Shown: positions 47,042 to 58,879, counted from the first letter of the stretch. The stretch is DNA of 64,000 nt from Diphasiastrum complanatum (GCA_029204225.1 CM055102.1:44291984-44355983); one strand, 5' to 3'. Program-made: numbers and translations. The notes: generated by a model from the letters alone, not told the origin.

Positions 47042-50000
47042 CTCCTCCTCAAATCTAGCCTTGGAGATCACAATGCTTTTATCAATAACTCCAATTGAAG
47101 ACCTAAGCTTGACAAATGAATCTTTAGGTAAAGTTTTAGTAAACAAATCAGCCAAGCAACTTGATGATGGCACGTGTTGGAGCTTGATCTCTTTAGCTTG
47201 CACTTTTTCCCTCACGAAATGATGAGCAATTTCGATGTGTTTGCTCCTTGCATGGAATGTAGGATTAGTTGCAAGTGATTGGGCTGATTGGTTGTCACAA
47301 TAGATGATAGGGATCTCCTCCTCCATGACATGAAGCTCCACCAATAGCCTTTTGAGCCACAAGACCTCCTTGCATGTTGATGTCAAGGCCTTGTATTCGG
47401 ATTCTGTGGAAGATAGGGAGATGGTATCTTGCTTTTTGGAAAGCCATGATACTACTCCATCACATAGAAAGGTGGCAAAGGCACTTGTTGATCTTCTATC
47501 CACTTTGTCACCTGCAAAATCTGAGTCACTGTAGGCTCTTAAGCCAAGATTAGTTCCTCTATACAAAATACCAAAATTCTTAGTGAATGAAATGTATCTA
47601 AGAACTCTTTTGGCCATCTTCCAATGTGAAACTAGAGAACTTTGCATGAATTGGCTTAACTTTCCAACACTATAACTAAGATCAGGTCTAGTTATAGTTA
47701 AATAGATCAAGGAGCCAATAAGCCTTCTATATAATGTGATGTCCTCAAAGGATGCTTCATCACAACCAATAGATGCTTTTACATGTTGCTCCATTGGTGT
47801 CTCAATGCCTTTACAATTCTTCATTCCAAATCTATCTAGGATGGATGTAGCATATTTATATTGACAAATGAAGCTAAAATCACGTCCTCTAATAACCTCT
47901 ATTCCAAGAATGAAGCTCAATAGGCCGAGATCTACCATCTTAAACTCTTTTGCTAAAGCAATTTTTACATCTCTAATTCCATCTAGATCATTACCACTCA
48001 AGATAATGTCATCTACATACAAAACAAGAATAATGATCATGCCATCATGAAAAATTATATACAATGATGGATCATAGGCACTCATTACAAAACTGATGGA
48101 AATGAGAAAAGAGTTTAGCCTAGAGTACCATGCTCTAGGTGCTTGCTTGAGCCCATAAAGGCTCTTCTTCAAAAAACACACCTTTCCTTCATGCTTTGCC
48201 TTGATGAAGCCCTCGGGTTGCCTCATGTAGATCTCTTCCTCCAAATAACCATTGAGGAATGCATTTGTGAAGTCAAGTTGGAATAGCTCCCAATTGAAGG
48301 TTGTAGCAAGACTAATGATCAACCTGATAGTAACAAGCTTAGCCACAGGAGCAAAAGTCTCATCATAGTCAATGCCTTTGGTTTGTAAAAAACCTTTGGC
48401 AACAAGCCTAGCTTTATGCTTGCTTATTGATCCATCTTGATTATACTTCAATCTAAACACCCACTTGCAATCAAGAGGTTTCTTCCCTTGAGGAAGATCC
48501 ACAAGATCCCAAGTATGATTCTCAATAAGAGCATCATAATCTACTTGCATAGCATTCATCCAACTTTTAGACTTACAAGCATCTTCATAACATGTTGGCT
48601 CATCTAACATTGAAGTAAGAAAGGTGTAAGATGTGAAAGATGATGAGCCTTCCCTTTGATCACCTTGACCATCATAGGTGAGCCTCAATGGCTCGGATCT
48701 TGCCCTTGTAGATCTTCTTGGAGTTCTTGGAGTTCTTGCATCTTGAGGTGGATCCTCAAGTTCTTCTTCACTTGGAAGCTCCTCCTCCATCCTAGCATGA
48801 TCCTTGGCATCAAGATGATTAGTAGCATTATCATCCAAATCACAAGCATGTCCTTCATAAAAAATAACATCCCTACTCACTATCACCTTGCTAGTGATGG
48901 GATTGAAGACTCTATAACCTTTGCTATTCTCACCATATCCCACAAAGATGCCTTTGATGGATGTTGCATCATCCTTCCTTCTCTTATCCAAGGATTGGTG
49001 TACATAGCAAGTGGATCCAAAAACTTTGAGATCTTTGAGATTGGGCTTCTCTCCAAATAGAGCTTCAAATGGTGTGATTCCTCCAATGGCTTGGTTTGGC
49101 AATCTATTGCACAAATAGTTAGCACAAGTTATTGCTTCACCCCAAAATGGTTTGGATAGAGAAGCATCTAGCCTTAAGGCCTTAGCACACTCACAAAGAG
49201 ATCTATTTCTTCTCTCACTCACTCCATTTTGTTGAGGGGTGTATGGACATGACAACTCCCTCTTTATGCCATTAGAAATACAAAAGTCAATCAACTTATT
49301 GGAGACATATTCACCTCCATTATCGCTCCTTAATACCTTAATCTTGGTACTAAGTTGATTTTCTACCAAAGTCTTGAACTTTACAAAAGAATCAAACACC
49401 ATTGATTTGCTAGACAAGAGGTACATCCAACAAAATCTAGAATAGTCATCAATGAAGATTACATAGTACTTGGCACCACCATTAGACTCATGTGAAAAAC
49501 TATGAACATCCGAATGGATGAGTTCAAGAGGAGAGTTTGATCTTGATGTAGATCTTGAGAAAGGTAGCTTGTGAGCCTTTGAGAGGCTGCATGCTTCACA
49601 TCTCTTCCCACACTTTGACAAATGCTTGGGGAGTCCAACTGCAAGCTCCTTTGTAGCCATAGATTCCATGGCTTTGTAGTTGGGGTGGCCCAACCTTTTG
49701 TGCCACAGTTCCACCTTTGATAGCTCCATCTTTGCCAAGTTAACATTCTCCACTGCAATATTAGCATCAAGCTTAAACAATCTACCTTGCTTAAAGCCTT
49801 TGGCTATACATTCATCATTTCTAAGGATGGAACAAACTCCATGCCTAAATTGTACATCTAGGCCATTATCCATTAACTGGCCAACACTAAGCAAATTCTT
49901 GGTTAACTTAGGAACATAAAGAGCATTATCTAGATTCATCCTTTTGGATGATCCCACATACAAGGGAATTGTTCCTATTCCACTTATCTTACATTCTTGA

Positions 50001-50797
50001 CTACTTGCAGTATAGATTGATCTATGTAAGTCATTGTAAGAAAGTAAGGTGGAGAATATGTCCTTTTGATATGTCATGTGGAAACTTGCCCCACTATCAA
50101 TCCACCAAGAATCATTGGTGTTGCTCTTGGATGATGGTGGTTTGTTGGAAACCATCAAGGATGACTCTTCATCCTCCTCTTCCTCCTGATGTGCAATGTT
50201 GCTTTGTTTGCTCTCTTGTGCCTTCTTCTTCTTGAGACATTCTGATGCAAAATGTCCTTTCTTTCCACAGAAAAAACATTTGTACTTGGACTTGTCTTTG
50301 ATCTTGCCCTTTGAGCTTGAAGCCTCATCCTCCTCCTTGGTCTCCTTGAAGTGCTTCTTCTTGCCATTGGTCTTCTTCTTGCTTTTGAATGAGAAATTAG
50401 CTTTCTCATCACCATCCTGCAGAGAAATAGCATTCATTCTTGCATTGGTATGCAACATCCTACACTCTTCAGCTACTAATACACTGTGTAGCTTTTCTAT
50501 AGTAGGCAAAGTGTCTTGGATTGCAAAGCTTTGGACCAAATTTGTAAAGCCACTCCCTAGACCATTTAGGACAATCTGAACAAGCTCACTATCTTGAATC
50601 TTCTCTCCAATGGAAGCTAACTCCCTATTAAGAGACTTGATTCTTAGCACATAATCTTGTGCATTCTCATCACTCCTCTTCATGCTTTGTAGAATCTGGT
50701 TCCTAAGCATGAGAACCCTCGAAGTGTTACTAGACTCATAGATAGATTTTAAAGATTCCCAAGCCTCTTTAGCACTCTTACATGATGATACTTCCCT
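47003..50797 (-). CDS. copia Gag-Pol polyprotein, 5' truncated
   Basis: A continuous reading frame of 1235 codons from the first Met at 50710 extends upstream, without a start, to about 50797. It encodes the proteins a Ty1/copia element uses to form particles, reverse-transcribe and integrate. Residues counted from that Met: late Gag 1-130; zinc knuckle CFFCGKKGHFASEC 145-158; protease DSG 205-207; integrase zinc site H337, H342, C371, C374; integrase triad D401, D463 and E499; reverse transcriptase about 720-960 with YVDD 898-901; RNase H about 1055-1190 with D1062, E1103 and D1139. Every catalytic residue is present and there is no stop. The Gag N-terminus, primer site and 5' LTR are missing because the element is joined head to head to another copia fragment at about 50798. 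The element therefore cannot replicate on its own, though it decayed little. Its last codons overlap the 3' LTR. Confidence 0.9.
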   Translation of the reverse strand, partial: REVSSCKSAKEAWESLKSIYESSNTSRVLMLRNQILQSMKRSDENAQDYVLRIKSLNRELASIGEKIQDSELVQIVLNGLGSGFTNLVQSFAIQDTLPTIEKLHSVLVAEECRMLHTNARMNAISLQDGDEKANFSFKSKKKTNGKKKHFKETKEEDEASSSKGKIKDKSKYKCFFCGKKGHFASECLKKKKAQESKQSNIAHQEEEEDEESSLMVSNKPPSSKSNTNDSWWIDSGASFHMTYQKDIFSTLLSYNDLHRSIYTASSQECKISGIGTIPLYVGSSKRMNLDNALYVPKLTKNLLSVGQLMDNGLDVQFRHGVCSILRNDECIAKGFKQGRLFKLDANIAVENVNLAKMELSKVELWHKRLGHPNYKAMESMATKELAVGLPKHLSKCGKRCEACSLSKAHKLPFSRSTSRSNSPLELIHSDVHSFSHESNGGAKYYVIFIDDYSRFCWMYLLSSKSMVFDSFVKFKTLVENQLSTKIKVLRSDNGGEYVSNKLIDFCISNGIKRELSCPYTPQQNGVSERRNRSLCECAKALRLDASLSKPFWGEAITCANYLCNRLPNQAIGGITPFEALFGEKPNLKDLKVFGSTCYVHQSLDKRRKDDATSIKGIFVGYGENSKGYRVFNPITSKVIVSRDVIFYEGHACDLDDNATNHLDAKDHARMEEELPSEEELEDPPQDARTPRTPRRSTRARSEPLRLTYDGQGDQREGSSSFTSYTFLTSMLDEPTCYEDACKSKSWMNAMQVDYDALIENHTWDLVDLPQGKKPLDCKWVFRLKYNQDGSISKHKARLVAKGFLQTKGIDYDETFAPVAKLVTIRLIISLATTFNWELFQLDFTNAFLNGYLEEEIYMRQPEGFIKAKHEGKVCFLKKSLYGLKQAPRAWYSRLNSFLISISFVMSAYDPSLYIIFHDGMIIILVLYVDDIILSGNDLDGIRDVKIALAKEFKMVDLGLLSFILGIEVIRGRDFSFICQYKYATSILDRFGMKNCKGIETPMEQHVKASIGCDEASFEDITLYRRLIGSLIYLTITRPDLSYSVGKLSQFMQSSLVSHWKMAKRVLRYISFTKNFGILYRGTNLGLRAYSDSDFAGDKVDRRSTSAFATFLCDGVVSWLSKKQDTISLSSTESEYKALTSTCKEVLWLKRLLVELHVMEEEIPIIYCDNQSAQSLATNPTFHARSKHIEIAHHFVREKVQAKEIKLQHVPSSSCLADLFTKTLPKDSFVKLRSSIGVIDKSIVISKARFEEECEKLPTLANLAM

Positions 50798-50801
50798 AGT
50801 A

Positions 50802-51605
50802 AACTATGCTCAAAGTCTTTTTAAGAAGTTTAAGATGGAAGTATGCAAAAGTGTTGACACACCAATGGAGCAAGATGTAAAAGTGCCAAATGAAGATGAT
50901 GAAAGATCCTTCATGGACATCACTTTGTTTAGGCAACTTATAGGTTCCTTAATGTGGATCACTATAACTAGACCAGATCTTAGCTTTAGTGTATGTAGGT
51001 TGAGCCAATCCATGCAAAAGCCATTGAATATCCATTGGAAAAAGGCTAAGAGGATTCTAAGATACATCTCGGGTACATTGGATTTTGGGATTCTATATAG
51101 AGGAGATGCGATTAACCTTCATGCATTTAGTGATTCAGATTTTGTAGGGGACAAGAGGGATAGGAAATCAACAAGTGCCTATTCAACTTTCATAGGAGAA
51201 GGTGTGGTTTCATGGCTTTCAAAAAAGCAAGAAACTATATCTCTATCTTCAACCGAGGCCGAGTACAAAGCTTTGACAACCACTACAAAGGAGGTACTTT
51301 GGATCAAGAGATTATTGGTGGAACTAAAGATCATGGATTCAGAGGAGGCACCAATCATCTACAATGACAATATATCAGCCCAACACCTTGCATCTAACCC
51401 AATCTTCCATGCAAGATCTAAGGACATTGAGATATGCCATCACTTTGTGAGAGAAATGGTGCAAGCCAAGGAGATTGCTTTGGAGCATGTTCCAAGCAAT
51501 GAATGTGTAGCTGATCTACTTACTAAACCACTTCAAAAGACACCTTTTATGAAGTTCAGATCATCACTTGGAGTGATTAGTAAAGCAATGATTGAACCAA
51601 GCTAG
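50802..51605 (+). pseudogene. copia element B, RT tail and RNase H
   Basis: The plus strand opens in mid-protein (NYAQSLFKKFKME) and continues as one open frame to 51605. It covers the end of reverse transcriptase (TPMEQDVKVP, LIGSLMWITITRPDLSFSV) and a full RNase H (FSDSDFVGDKRDRKSTSAY, LSSTEAEYKAL, YNDNISAQHLA, HARSKDIEICHHFVRE). It is the same clade as element A (for example HARSKHIEIAHHFVRE) but clearly a different copy. Gag, protease, integrase and most of RT are absent, so it is a fragment despite the open frame. Confidence 0.85.
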
Positions 51606-51610
51606 ATAGT

Positions 51611-51619
51611 GAGGAGGAG
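51611..51619 (+). other. poly-purine tract, copia B
   Basis: GAGGAGGAG immediately before the LTR start. The identical tract precedes the LTR of copia A. Confidence 0.7.
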
Positions 51620-52303
51620 TGTTAAAAATTCACAATTCTAGCTTGACTAGTTTTGGTCATATGACTTGTAAATAGTTAGATGGTCATGATGTGGCTTGTC
51701 ACACGTGCCAAATAGCATAGGATTCCATTCATAAGGATGTTCTCAAGTAGACCTAAGTGTTAGAACCTTTGGAATGAGTCCAAATTATGCTTAGATACAA
51801 GGGAGAAAAAATAGGAGCTATTTTTGGTAATTTTTGCATTGTTGAGGGATCTCCAAGATTCCAACCCTAACTTGGTAGGGATGAAAGATCCACCAAAATT
51901 AGCATTAGGGATAGGTTTAGGTCTACTCATACCTTCCCAAAACCGTGATGGATCATGTATATATAGGTGATGATATCTCACCAGAATTAATCAAGCAATT
52001 TCATGTTTTTTTTCTCTCATAATGGTGCAATTGCTCTCTATGTTCATAATTGTTTGAGTACTTGTGATTACTAATGATTATAGGATTGAATGTAGGTCTG
52101 GTGTATAGTACTCAGACTGTGGGAGGCCGTACTTTCACACGTGTGAAGCTTTCTTCAAGGATTTGGGCCATTTAGTGAGGTTCAAGCATAGATTTTTGAT
52201 GGATTTTGATGGTTCCACTTGTGCTAATCTTATGAAATCATAATCTATTGTTTTCCTCATCATTTCAAGTGTTTTAGGATCCTTATTTGCTGTAATTTTT
52301 ACA
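51620..52303 (+). repeat. copia element B, 3' LTR
   Basis: It begins TGTTAAAAATT and ends AATTTTTACA at 52303, which are near-perfect terminal inverted repeats over 684 bases. A TATA-like 'atgtatatatagg' lies near 51955. The motif AGGCCGTACT followed by CACACGTGTG near 52120-52145 is shared with copia A. Confidence 0.7.
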
Positions 52304-52329
52304 CATCTGATGTATTTTTAAATCTACTA

Positions 52330-53265
52330 CAGTGACAAATGATAGCAAAAGTCAAATAGAAGAATGCTTAACTACTGGACTGAAAGTCTCAATGTAATCG
52401 ACATTATATACCTGAGAAAATCCTCTGGCAACAAGTCATGCCTTTTTCCTATTGATGCTTCCATCTTCATTGTACTTGACTTCGAAAATCCATTTGCAAT
52501 CAACTACATTTCTACTAGCAAGTAATTTGGCCATCGTCCATGTCTGGTTCTTGATAAGAAATGAATACTCTTTATCTTAGCTTCTTTCCAGAGATCCGAA
52601 TCAGGCTGACTGAGTGCCTCTTCAATAGACATCGGCTCATGAACAAGGTAGGCTGCAGACTCGTCGATATACCGGTTAGGTGGTCTACTTGCTCTTGAAG
52701 ATCTTCTAGGTAATAGAGAAAGTTCATCATTTTCATCATATTGTAGTTGTTGAACTGCAACATCATTATCTTCTGATTCGCCATTGATTTATTGTTCATC
52801 AAGAGTAGATGAGCTTGGTCCTTCAAGGAGAATAGTCAAGTGAGGAACTGGAAAGTTCACTATGTCAGGAGAATCTGACAGATCGGCTACATGGGCACTG
52901 CCTTTTCCTTTGAGGTCTTGAAACTGATTTTCGATAAAGATGACATACTGGCTAGTGAATATCTTCGACTCGATGGGATCAAACAACTGATAGGCTTGAT
53001 CTAAAGTAGTGTAGCTGATGAGAATACATTTGATACTTTGGAAGTCGAGCTTCTTTCTAAGATCGCGAGGAATCTGCACAAAAGCAGTACATCCAAAAAC
53101 TCGTAAGTTTTATAGAGAAGGCTTGGTACGTGTCCAAACTTTGAATGGTGTTTTGTTTGAGGGACCTTTAGTAGGACATCTATTCTGAATATAGGTTGTT
53201 GTTGAAACAGCTTCATCCCAAAAGGACTTCAGAAGTGTCGCATGTGATAACATGCACTTTGCCGA
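52330..53265 (-). pseudogene. copia integrase-RT fragment C
   Basis: The minus strand begins in the integrase C-terminus (LLKSFWDEAVSTTTYIQNRC). It continues with the linker QIPRDLRKKLDFQSIKCILI (53079 on), and then, after frame changes, the start of reverse transcriptase (NQTWTMAKLLASRNVVDCKW and ARGFSQVYNVDYIETFSP). It ends there. Frameshifts near 53100 and 52820 and stops show it is dead. It differs from copia A and B. Confidence 0.8.
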
Positions 53266-53369
53266 TTGAAGTAAGTTTGTTTGCATTTTCTTATTCCATA
53301 TGTGTTGGGCTTGAATTCATCACAGAGATTGCACATAAGAGGTGGATTTCATGTTTCAAGATGTATGAG

Positions 53370-56300
53370 GAACTCACGCTATCATACTGCTCTTACATTT
53401 ACTTCAGAACTATACGTCATGATAACGACAGTTCATCCGCGAGGAATGGTTGAAGACATACATGTCAAAATTGCTGGAGTTCAGTTTGTCATTACTATTG
53501 TAGTAATGGACTTCCCTGATGCACCAAAAGTCTACCGTGTCCTATTAGGACGTCCATGACTACGAGTTGCACAAGTAATTCATAACTAAGGTACCGGAAA
53601 AATCACTTTTGAAAATCGTGAATGTGCAGTCAAAGTTGATCCTATTACTTAGACTATTAAACCAGTAGTCCAAAAAGAGGATGATGATTCATCAACAACG
53701 GATCATACCTATGACCGACCAGTAAAAAATTGGGGAGTTCATTATAACTCTCAAACTGATACTATCAACTGGAATCAAGCTCTTGCAACAATTGATTGTA
53801 CAACAGGCTATATGAGTCAACAAGATAATCAGTCCGTGACTTGAGCGAGATTTCATTACTTGAACTTTGGATACACTGATCGCTTTTCCATTGAACGTAT
53901 TGAACGTAGCTTGGGTATCAATGGAACTCATACCAGTCCAATTGAAGATGAAGTCATTTATGTGAGTCACGTCTTGACTTATGATGACAATGCAGAACTT
54001 ACCGATGAGCAGATTCTAAATCACATGGATTCTACCAGATTTGGAGTATGTGATATTCCCGATGAACCAACAATAAAACCGCCAAAGGCAGTTAGGTTGA
54101 AGGGAGACAAGATTACAGGACCAATAACGAAGAAACAAATTAAGTAACATTATAATACGGTCCTGAAATGGAAAAAAAAAAAGGTTGATTCGAAGAATGT
54201 GTCACCTTTATTGGATAAAGACAGAGGAAAAGTCAAGGATGATTCTTCAAGTCAGAGTTCTCGCAAGACATCACCGTCCAAGAAGTCATCACCTTAAAAA
54301 AAAAATCCATCTTCTCAGAAGTCATTACCTCCATGATCGATTCCTGTTAAGAAAGCTAAACGAAGATCCAAGACTAATCCTTTTAAAAAAGAGAACTCAG
54401 ATGAAGTCCAGCATGATATGCCAGAGCATTTCAAACGCTATACTCTGGATGATGTGGTTATCATGTTACCAAAAGCACATCGTGAACCTGAAAAACAAGT
54501 GTCAAAATCGAAAGATATTTACGATGGCCCACAGCTAGGACACAGCCTATGAATCTTGCTGAACTAGGAGAACCAGAAAAGATTGTACAAGTTGGAGCAC
54601 AACTTACTCCTGAACAGTTTCAAGCACTACGGACATTGCTTATTAAGTATCAAGATTTCTTCGCTTGAACTTATAAAGATCTCAAAGGGATTCCGACGTC
54701 AATTATTGAGCATACCATATCTCTAATGTCTGATGCAGTTCCAAAGGTCACAAAATTCTATCGCTGTAATTCTAATGTTACGAATTTGATAAAGAAAGAG
54801 TTATAGAGATTGCTTGAAGTCGATTTCATGTATGAGATCGAGCACACGGAATGGATTTTGCCAATTGTAATTGTTCCTAAGAAGAGTGAGAAATTGAGAA
54901 TTTGTATGGGCTTTGAATAAAGTGACACGAAAGGATCACTTTCTGTTACCTTTTATTAAAAGCATTTTGGACCACCTTGTTGGAGCGGAAGCTTACAGTT
55001 TTTTGGATGGATTTAGTGGCTACAACTAGGTCAAGATTGCACTTGCAGATCGTCACAAAATAGCTTTTGTAACAGAATGGGCCACTTATGCTTATAAAAT
55101 AATGCCTTTTGGACTCTGTAATGCACCTAGTTCATTCCAAAGAGTGACGTAGTTTGCTTTTAAAGACTATCTACAGAAATTTTCTTGAAATTTACTTGGA
55201 TGATCTCGGAGTCCATAGTGCAGATATAGACCGATCGGTTGGAAAAAGTATTTAAACGTTGTCGCAAGTACCAAATTTTCTTAAATCCAAAAAGTGTCAG
55301 TTATGGGTTTCTCACGGAGTTGTTCGTGGGCATGTGGTATCAAGACATGGCATTGCTATGGATTATTCCAAAATCAAAATCATCGTGGAATTACCACCGC
55401 CATGAACAATTTGCAAAGTTTATGTTTTTATGGTTCATGCAAATTATTATTGAATTTTCATTATATTCTTTGCTGATCTTGCAAGACCTATATACAAACT
55501 GACCATTGTTCCTATTTGGATAGTTGAAGCGTTAGAAGCCTTTGAGAAATTGAAAAAAGCATTAGCTTCATCACTGATACTGCTCACGATTGAATTTAGA
55601 TTGGATGATTGAATTTCATGTTCACACTGATGCCTCAAAATATGCTATTGGATCAGTTTTGACACAGCCTGGTGAATATAAGAAAGACTATCCCATATGA
55701 TTTGCAAGCAAGCAGCTTACAGATTCAAAAAAAAATTATTCGACAACAGAACGTGAAGTGTTGGTCATGATTTTTCTGTAAAGAAATTTTGACATTATCT
55801 TATGGAAACACACTTCTTATTTTATACAAATCACCAACCGTTACTTTATTTGGTAAACAAGACGTGTAATACAGGGCGTATTGCAAGATGGTTACTTCTA
55901 TTGACTGAATTTAATTTTTGAGTTGTGGTTCGCAAGGGGAAACAACATTATCTAGCTGACCATGTTTCAAGAATTGAATCCGCACCAGTCAATACTGAAG
56001 TGGATGATGAACTATCAGATGCTGCATTATTTTATGTTGAAGCAGTACTTGAGTGGGCAAGGGGCAGCAGGTATTGTTGAGGATGTTAGAAAAACTTAAT
56101 GACTCCTTGACAAAAGTACAAAAGAGACAATTGATTCATAAGGCTCAACTTTATCAATTGATTGCGGGACAATTGTATCATCGCGGAATGGATAATATTC
56201 TTCGAATATGTGTTTTACCGCATGAAGTACCTGAATTAATCATGTTTTCACATGATGGAATGGGCGGAGGATATTTTTCTACAGATATCATTGTTTGCAA

Positions 56301-56920
56301 GCTTTTTCAATCAGGTTGTTGGTGGCCTACACTTCATAAAGACACCAAAAATTATATTTAGTCATGTGATGTTTGCCAACGAGCACGTCGTCCTACGCGA
56401 TAGAATTATGAACCATTACATCTGGTTTTATCGCAAGCACCATTTGAGAAATGGGACCTAGATTATATTGGTCCCATTCATCCTGCGGCAAGAGGATCTC
56501 AAGCCAGATATATCATCGTAGGAACCGATTATATGACCAAGTGGGTTGAAGCCAAAGTTGTTAAAGTTATTGATGCAAAATCTATGGATAAATTCCTCTA
56601 TGAGCACATCATTATTAGATTCGGATGTCCTATTGAGATGATCAGTGATCGTGGTATGCACCAGTTTAGTACACCATGTTATCCCAAGGGTAATGGCCAA
56701 GCTGAATCTTCCAATAAGATCCTCTGCACTATTATGACAAAAATGGTTGAAGCAAGTCATTCTAACTAGGAACATAAATTGCATGCAGCATTAAGGGCAT
56801 TCAAAACCACTTACAAAAGTAGTACGAATCAAACAACTTTTCAACTAGTTTATGGTCAAGATGTTGTCATGTCAATTGAATTTTTAGTACCATCTCTATG
56901 CATAGCAGCAACAAAGCGAT
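53370..56920 (+). pseudogene. gypsy pol (protease linker, RT, RNase H, integrase)
   Basis: The translation starts after the protease active site (GMVEDIHVKIAGVQF, VLLGRP, GTGKITFENRECAVKV). A spacer open from 53860 to 54147 follows. Reverse transcriptase spans about 54600-55220, with FLDGFSGYN, MPFGLCNAPSSFQ and YLDD. RNase H spans about 55600-55990 (HTDASKYAIGSVL, TEREVL). Integrase spans about 56050-56850, with a Cys pair (CDVCQRARRP), DYIGPI, DYMTKWVEA, ISDRG and GNGQAESSNK. Roughly 15-20 residues between ISDRG and the Glu segment are deleted, so the catalytic spacing is wrong. Many stops are present (for example a TAG in SGYN-V). The order RT-RNase H-integrase defines Ty3/gypsy. No LTR remains. 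Confidence 0.85.
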
Positions 56921-57014
56921 AAGATGATGACAAATCCTTACAACTGTGTCATGAAACCTTGCACAAATTGTATGAAACTAGAAGAAAAAATGGGCTCCAT
57001 GAAACAAAACAAGG

Positions 57015-57130
57015 TACCGACTCTCGAGCCACTATCAACCAACAGAAAGACTATCAAATGTAAGTGGGTCTACAAGCACAAGTATGGACCAGACGACAAT
57101 GTACTAAGATACAAAGCCAGGTTAAACTGG
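57015..57130 (+). pseudogene. small copia RT fragment
   Basis: TLEPLSTNRKTIKCKWVYKH followed by GPDDNVLRYKARL is the conserved N-terminal reverse transcriptase motif of copia elements. It is joined directly to the end of the gypsy integrase, and an opposite-strand gag fragment follows. It is a chimera, not a functional gene. Confidence 0.75.
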
Positions 57131-57136
57131 TCATCA

Positions 57137-57844
57137 TCACTCTCTCCAGTCATGGAGGGTCTTGTAGACAGTTAAGGCTTGGCGTAGGGGTTTGGAACTC
57201 TTCAAAACATCACCTAAGGGCAGGGTGACATGACTAGACAATAAAGCAGTTAAGGCTTCAGTCCCACTCCCTTCTGGTTCTAGGGAGGCGAAGGGTTCTT
57301 CATCAAACTCAGGTTGGATAAGCCCTTCCTGGTTCATGGTTGAGGTAGGAGCATTCACAGCTTTGTTTGAGTGTACAGACGAATCCATAGGTTCTATTGG
57401 TCGATTGAGATCACCAATAGGGCCCTTAGCTTGCTCCTCTTGGATCCACTTTTTTACCTTGATATAACGATCTTTTTCTTTTTGTGGGTTGGGATACTCT
57501 CTTGGTCCAGTGGATTTAGTGTAGTGGCTTATAATATGGGGTTGACTATGCTCCTCATTCAAAATTCTCTCTACCACTGGGGACTCTTTCAAGTGTTGAG
57601 CACATGTCTGAACGTAGACATGGGCTTCTAGTTTTGTGGATTTCGCTCTCCTATCATGTACAATAGTTGCAAGGTTGACAGGTGCGTCAACTTGCGGCTC
57701 TACTGGTCGGGATGGGCAATCTTTATAGCAATGGCCATGGCCACATTTCCTATAGATAGGTGTGTCGTTTGTAGCACGGGAAGTGGGCTCGAACCTAGGA
57801 GCCGTGAAGATGCTTGCAAAACAAACATCTACTTCTACTTGCAA
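57137..57844 (-). pseudogene. gag-like fragment with degenerate zinc knuckle
   Basis: An open frame of 235 codons. Near residue 35 is a damaged zinc knuckle (YRKCGHGHCYKDC), where the first Cys has become Tyr and one spacer residue is missing. The rest is polar and acidic (KEKDRYIKVKKWIQEEQAKG), as in a Gag C-terminus or Gag-Pol linker. No protease motif follows. I cannot say whether it is gypsy or copia. Confidence 0.45.
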
Positions 57845-58879
57845 ACAAATAGTATTCCATCCAAAACATCACCAAGATAAGCTAACCATTAACTCTATCT
57901 CTCTCACTTCTCTCACATTCTCTTCCAACACACTCACACACACACTCTTCCACCCACTCTCATTCAACATCCAATCTACTCTTTTTAACCACACTCTACA
58001 AGCTTAACTAGAAATAGAAACACTCAAAGAGGAAGCACTTATGCTAAACTGGGACTAAAATAGCAAGAACTTAAGCAAATATGCATATTACACAAAGTCA
58101 CACTAAATTTAGCCAAACACCAAAATTAGCACAAGTGGACCCAAAATGGTAGCACTTAGCTCTCATACATTAAGGATCCAAATTACATAGAAGGGGCTTC
58201 TCTTTATAGAAGCTTGTGGAGTGTCCTTTCCACATTTACTTATGGGACTACGAATTTCAATTCTCAATATAGAATGCAAGTTCTTTTTAGAATCTTGACA
58301 TTGACTTTTGCATACTTTTTTAAGTCTAAGTTTAAACCTTGAGACTTGCAAAAATTGGTTTGGACTTATGCACGCAGGGTGCCATACTTGGGACCTAACG
58401 CAACTTATCTACTGACAGCTCTTCAAGATGGGCTTATACACGCAGGATGCCATGCTTGGGCCATTAATTATGCAAAATTGATATTTACATTAGCTTCATC
58501 CCTGTAAGGTACTACTTTCCTGAGTTCTCCCAAGCTCCATTGAAATGCCCCTTGGGCCTTGTATTCCGGCCCCCACACTAGATTGATAATTGCAACTTGC
58601 ATATGGTTTGTACATATAGAAATAGCATGATTATGCTTGTAGAAACTTGTGGCAATTCACATGCATTAATTGTAAGTGATCCATAGTGACATGCAAGGCA
58701 TGCACAAGTTGCTATCATATTTTGTTGCTTAGCATGCTAGATTGTGAATTAGCCATATCTTCTGAACTAGATCTTGATAATCAATCTAGAATCAGGTTAC
58801 TGTGTCAATCACAAAGCTTAATCATACTTGTGGACATTCCCCACACATGAAGATATAAATCCGTAGAAATCTGTGTGAA
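57845..58879. other. no recognisable gene
   Basis: Upstream of the gag-like fragment (on its strand) is a CT-rich tract near 57895-57960, which reads as GA-rich leader on the minus strand. The rest has no domain, tRNA or LTR boundary that I can support. Confidence 0.4.

Noticed and set aside
48656-50579. Plus-strand frames of 95-134 codons inside the copia polyprotein
   Set aside because: They are shadows of the long minus-strand frame, whose catalytic motifs are all in order.
57371-58007. Plus-strand frames opposite the gag-like fragment
   Set aside because: They are antisense to a better-supported minus-strand frame and have no domain.
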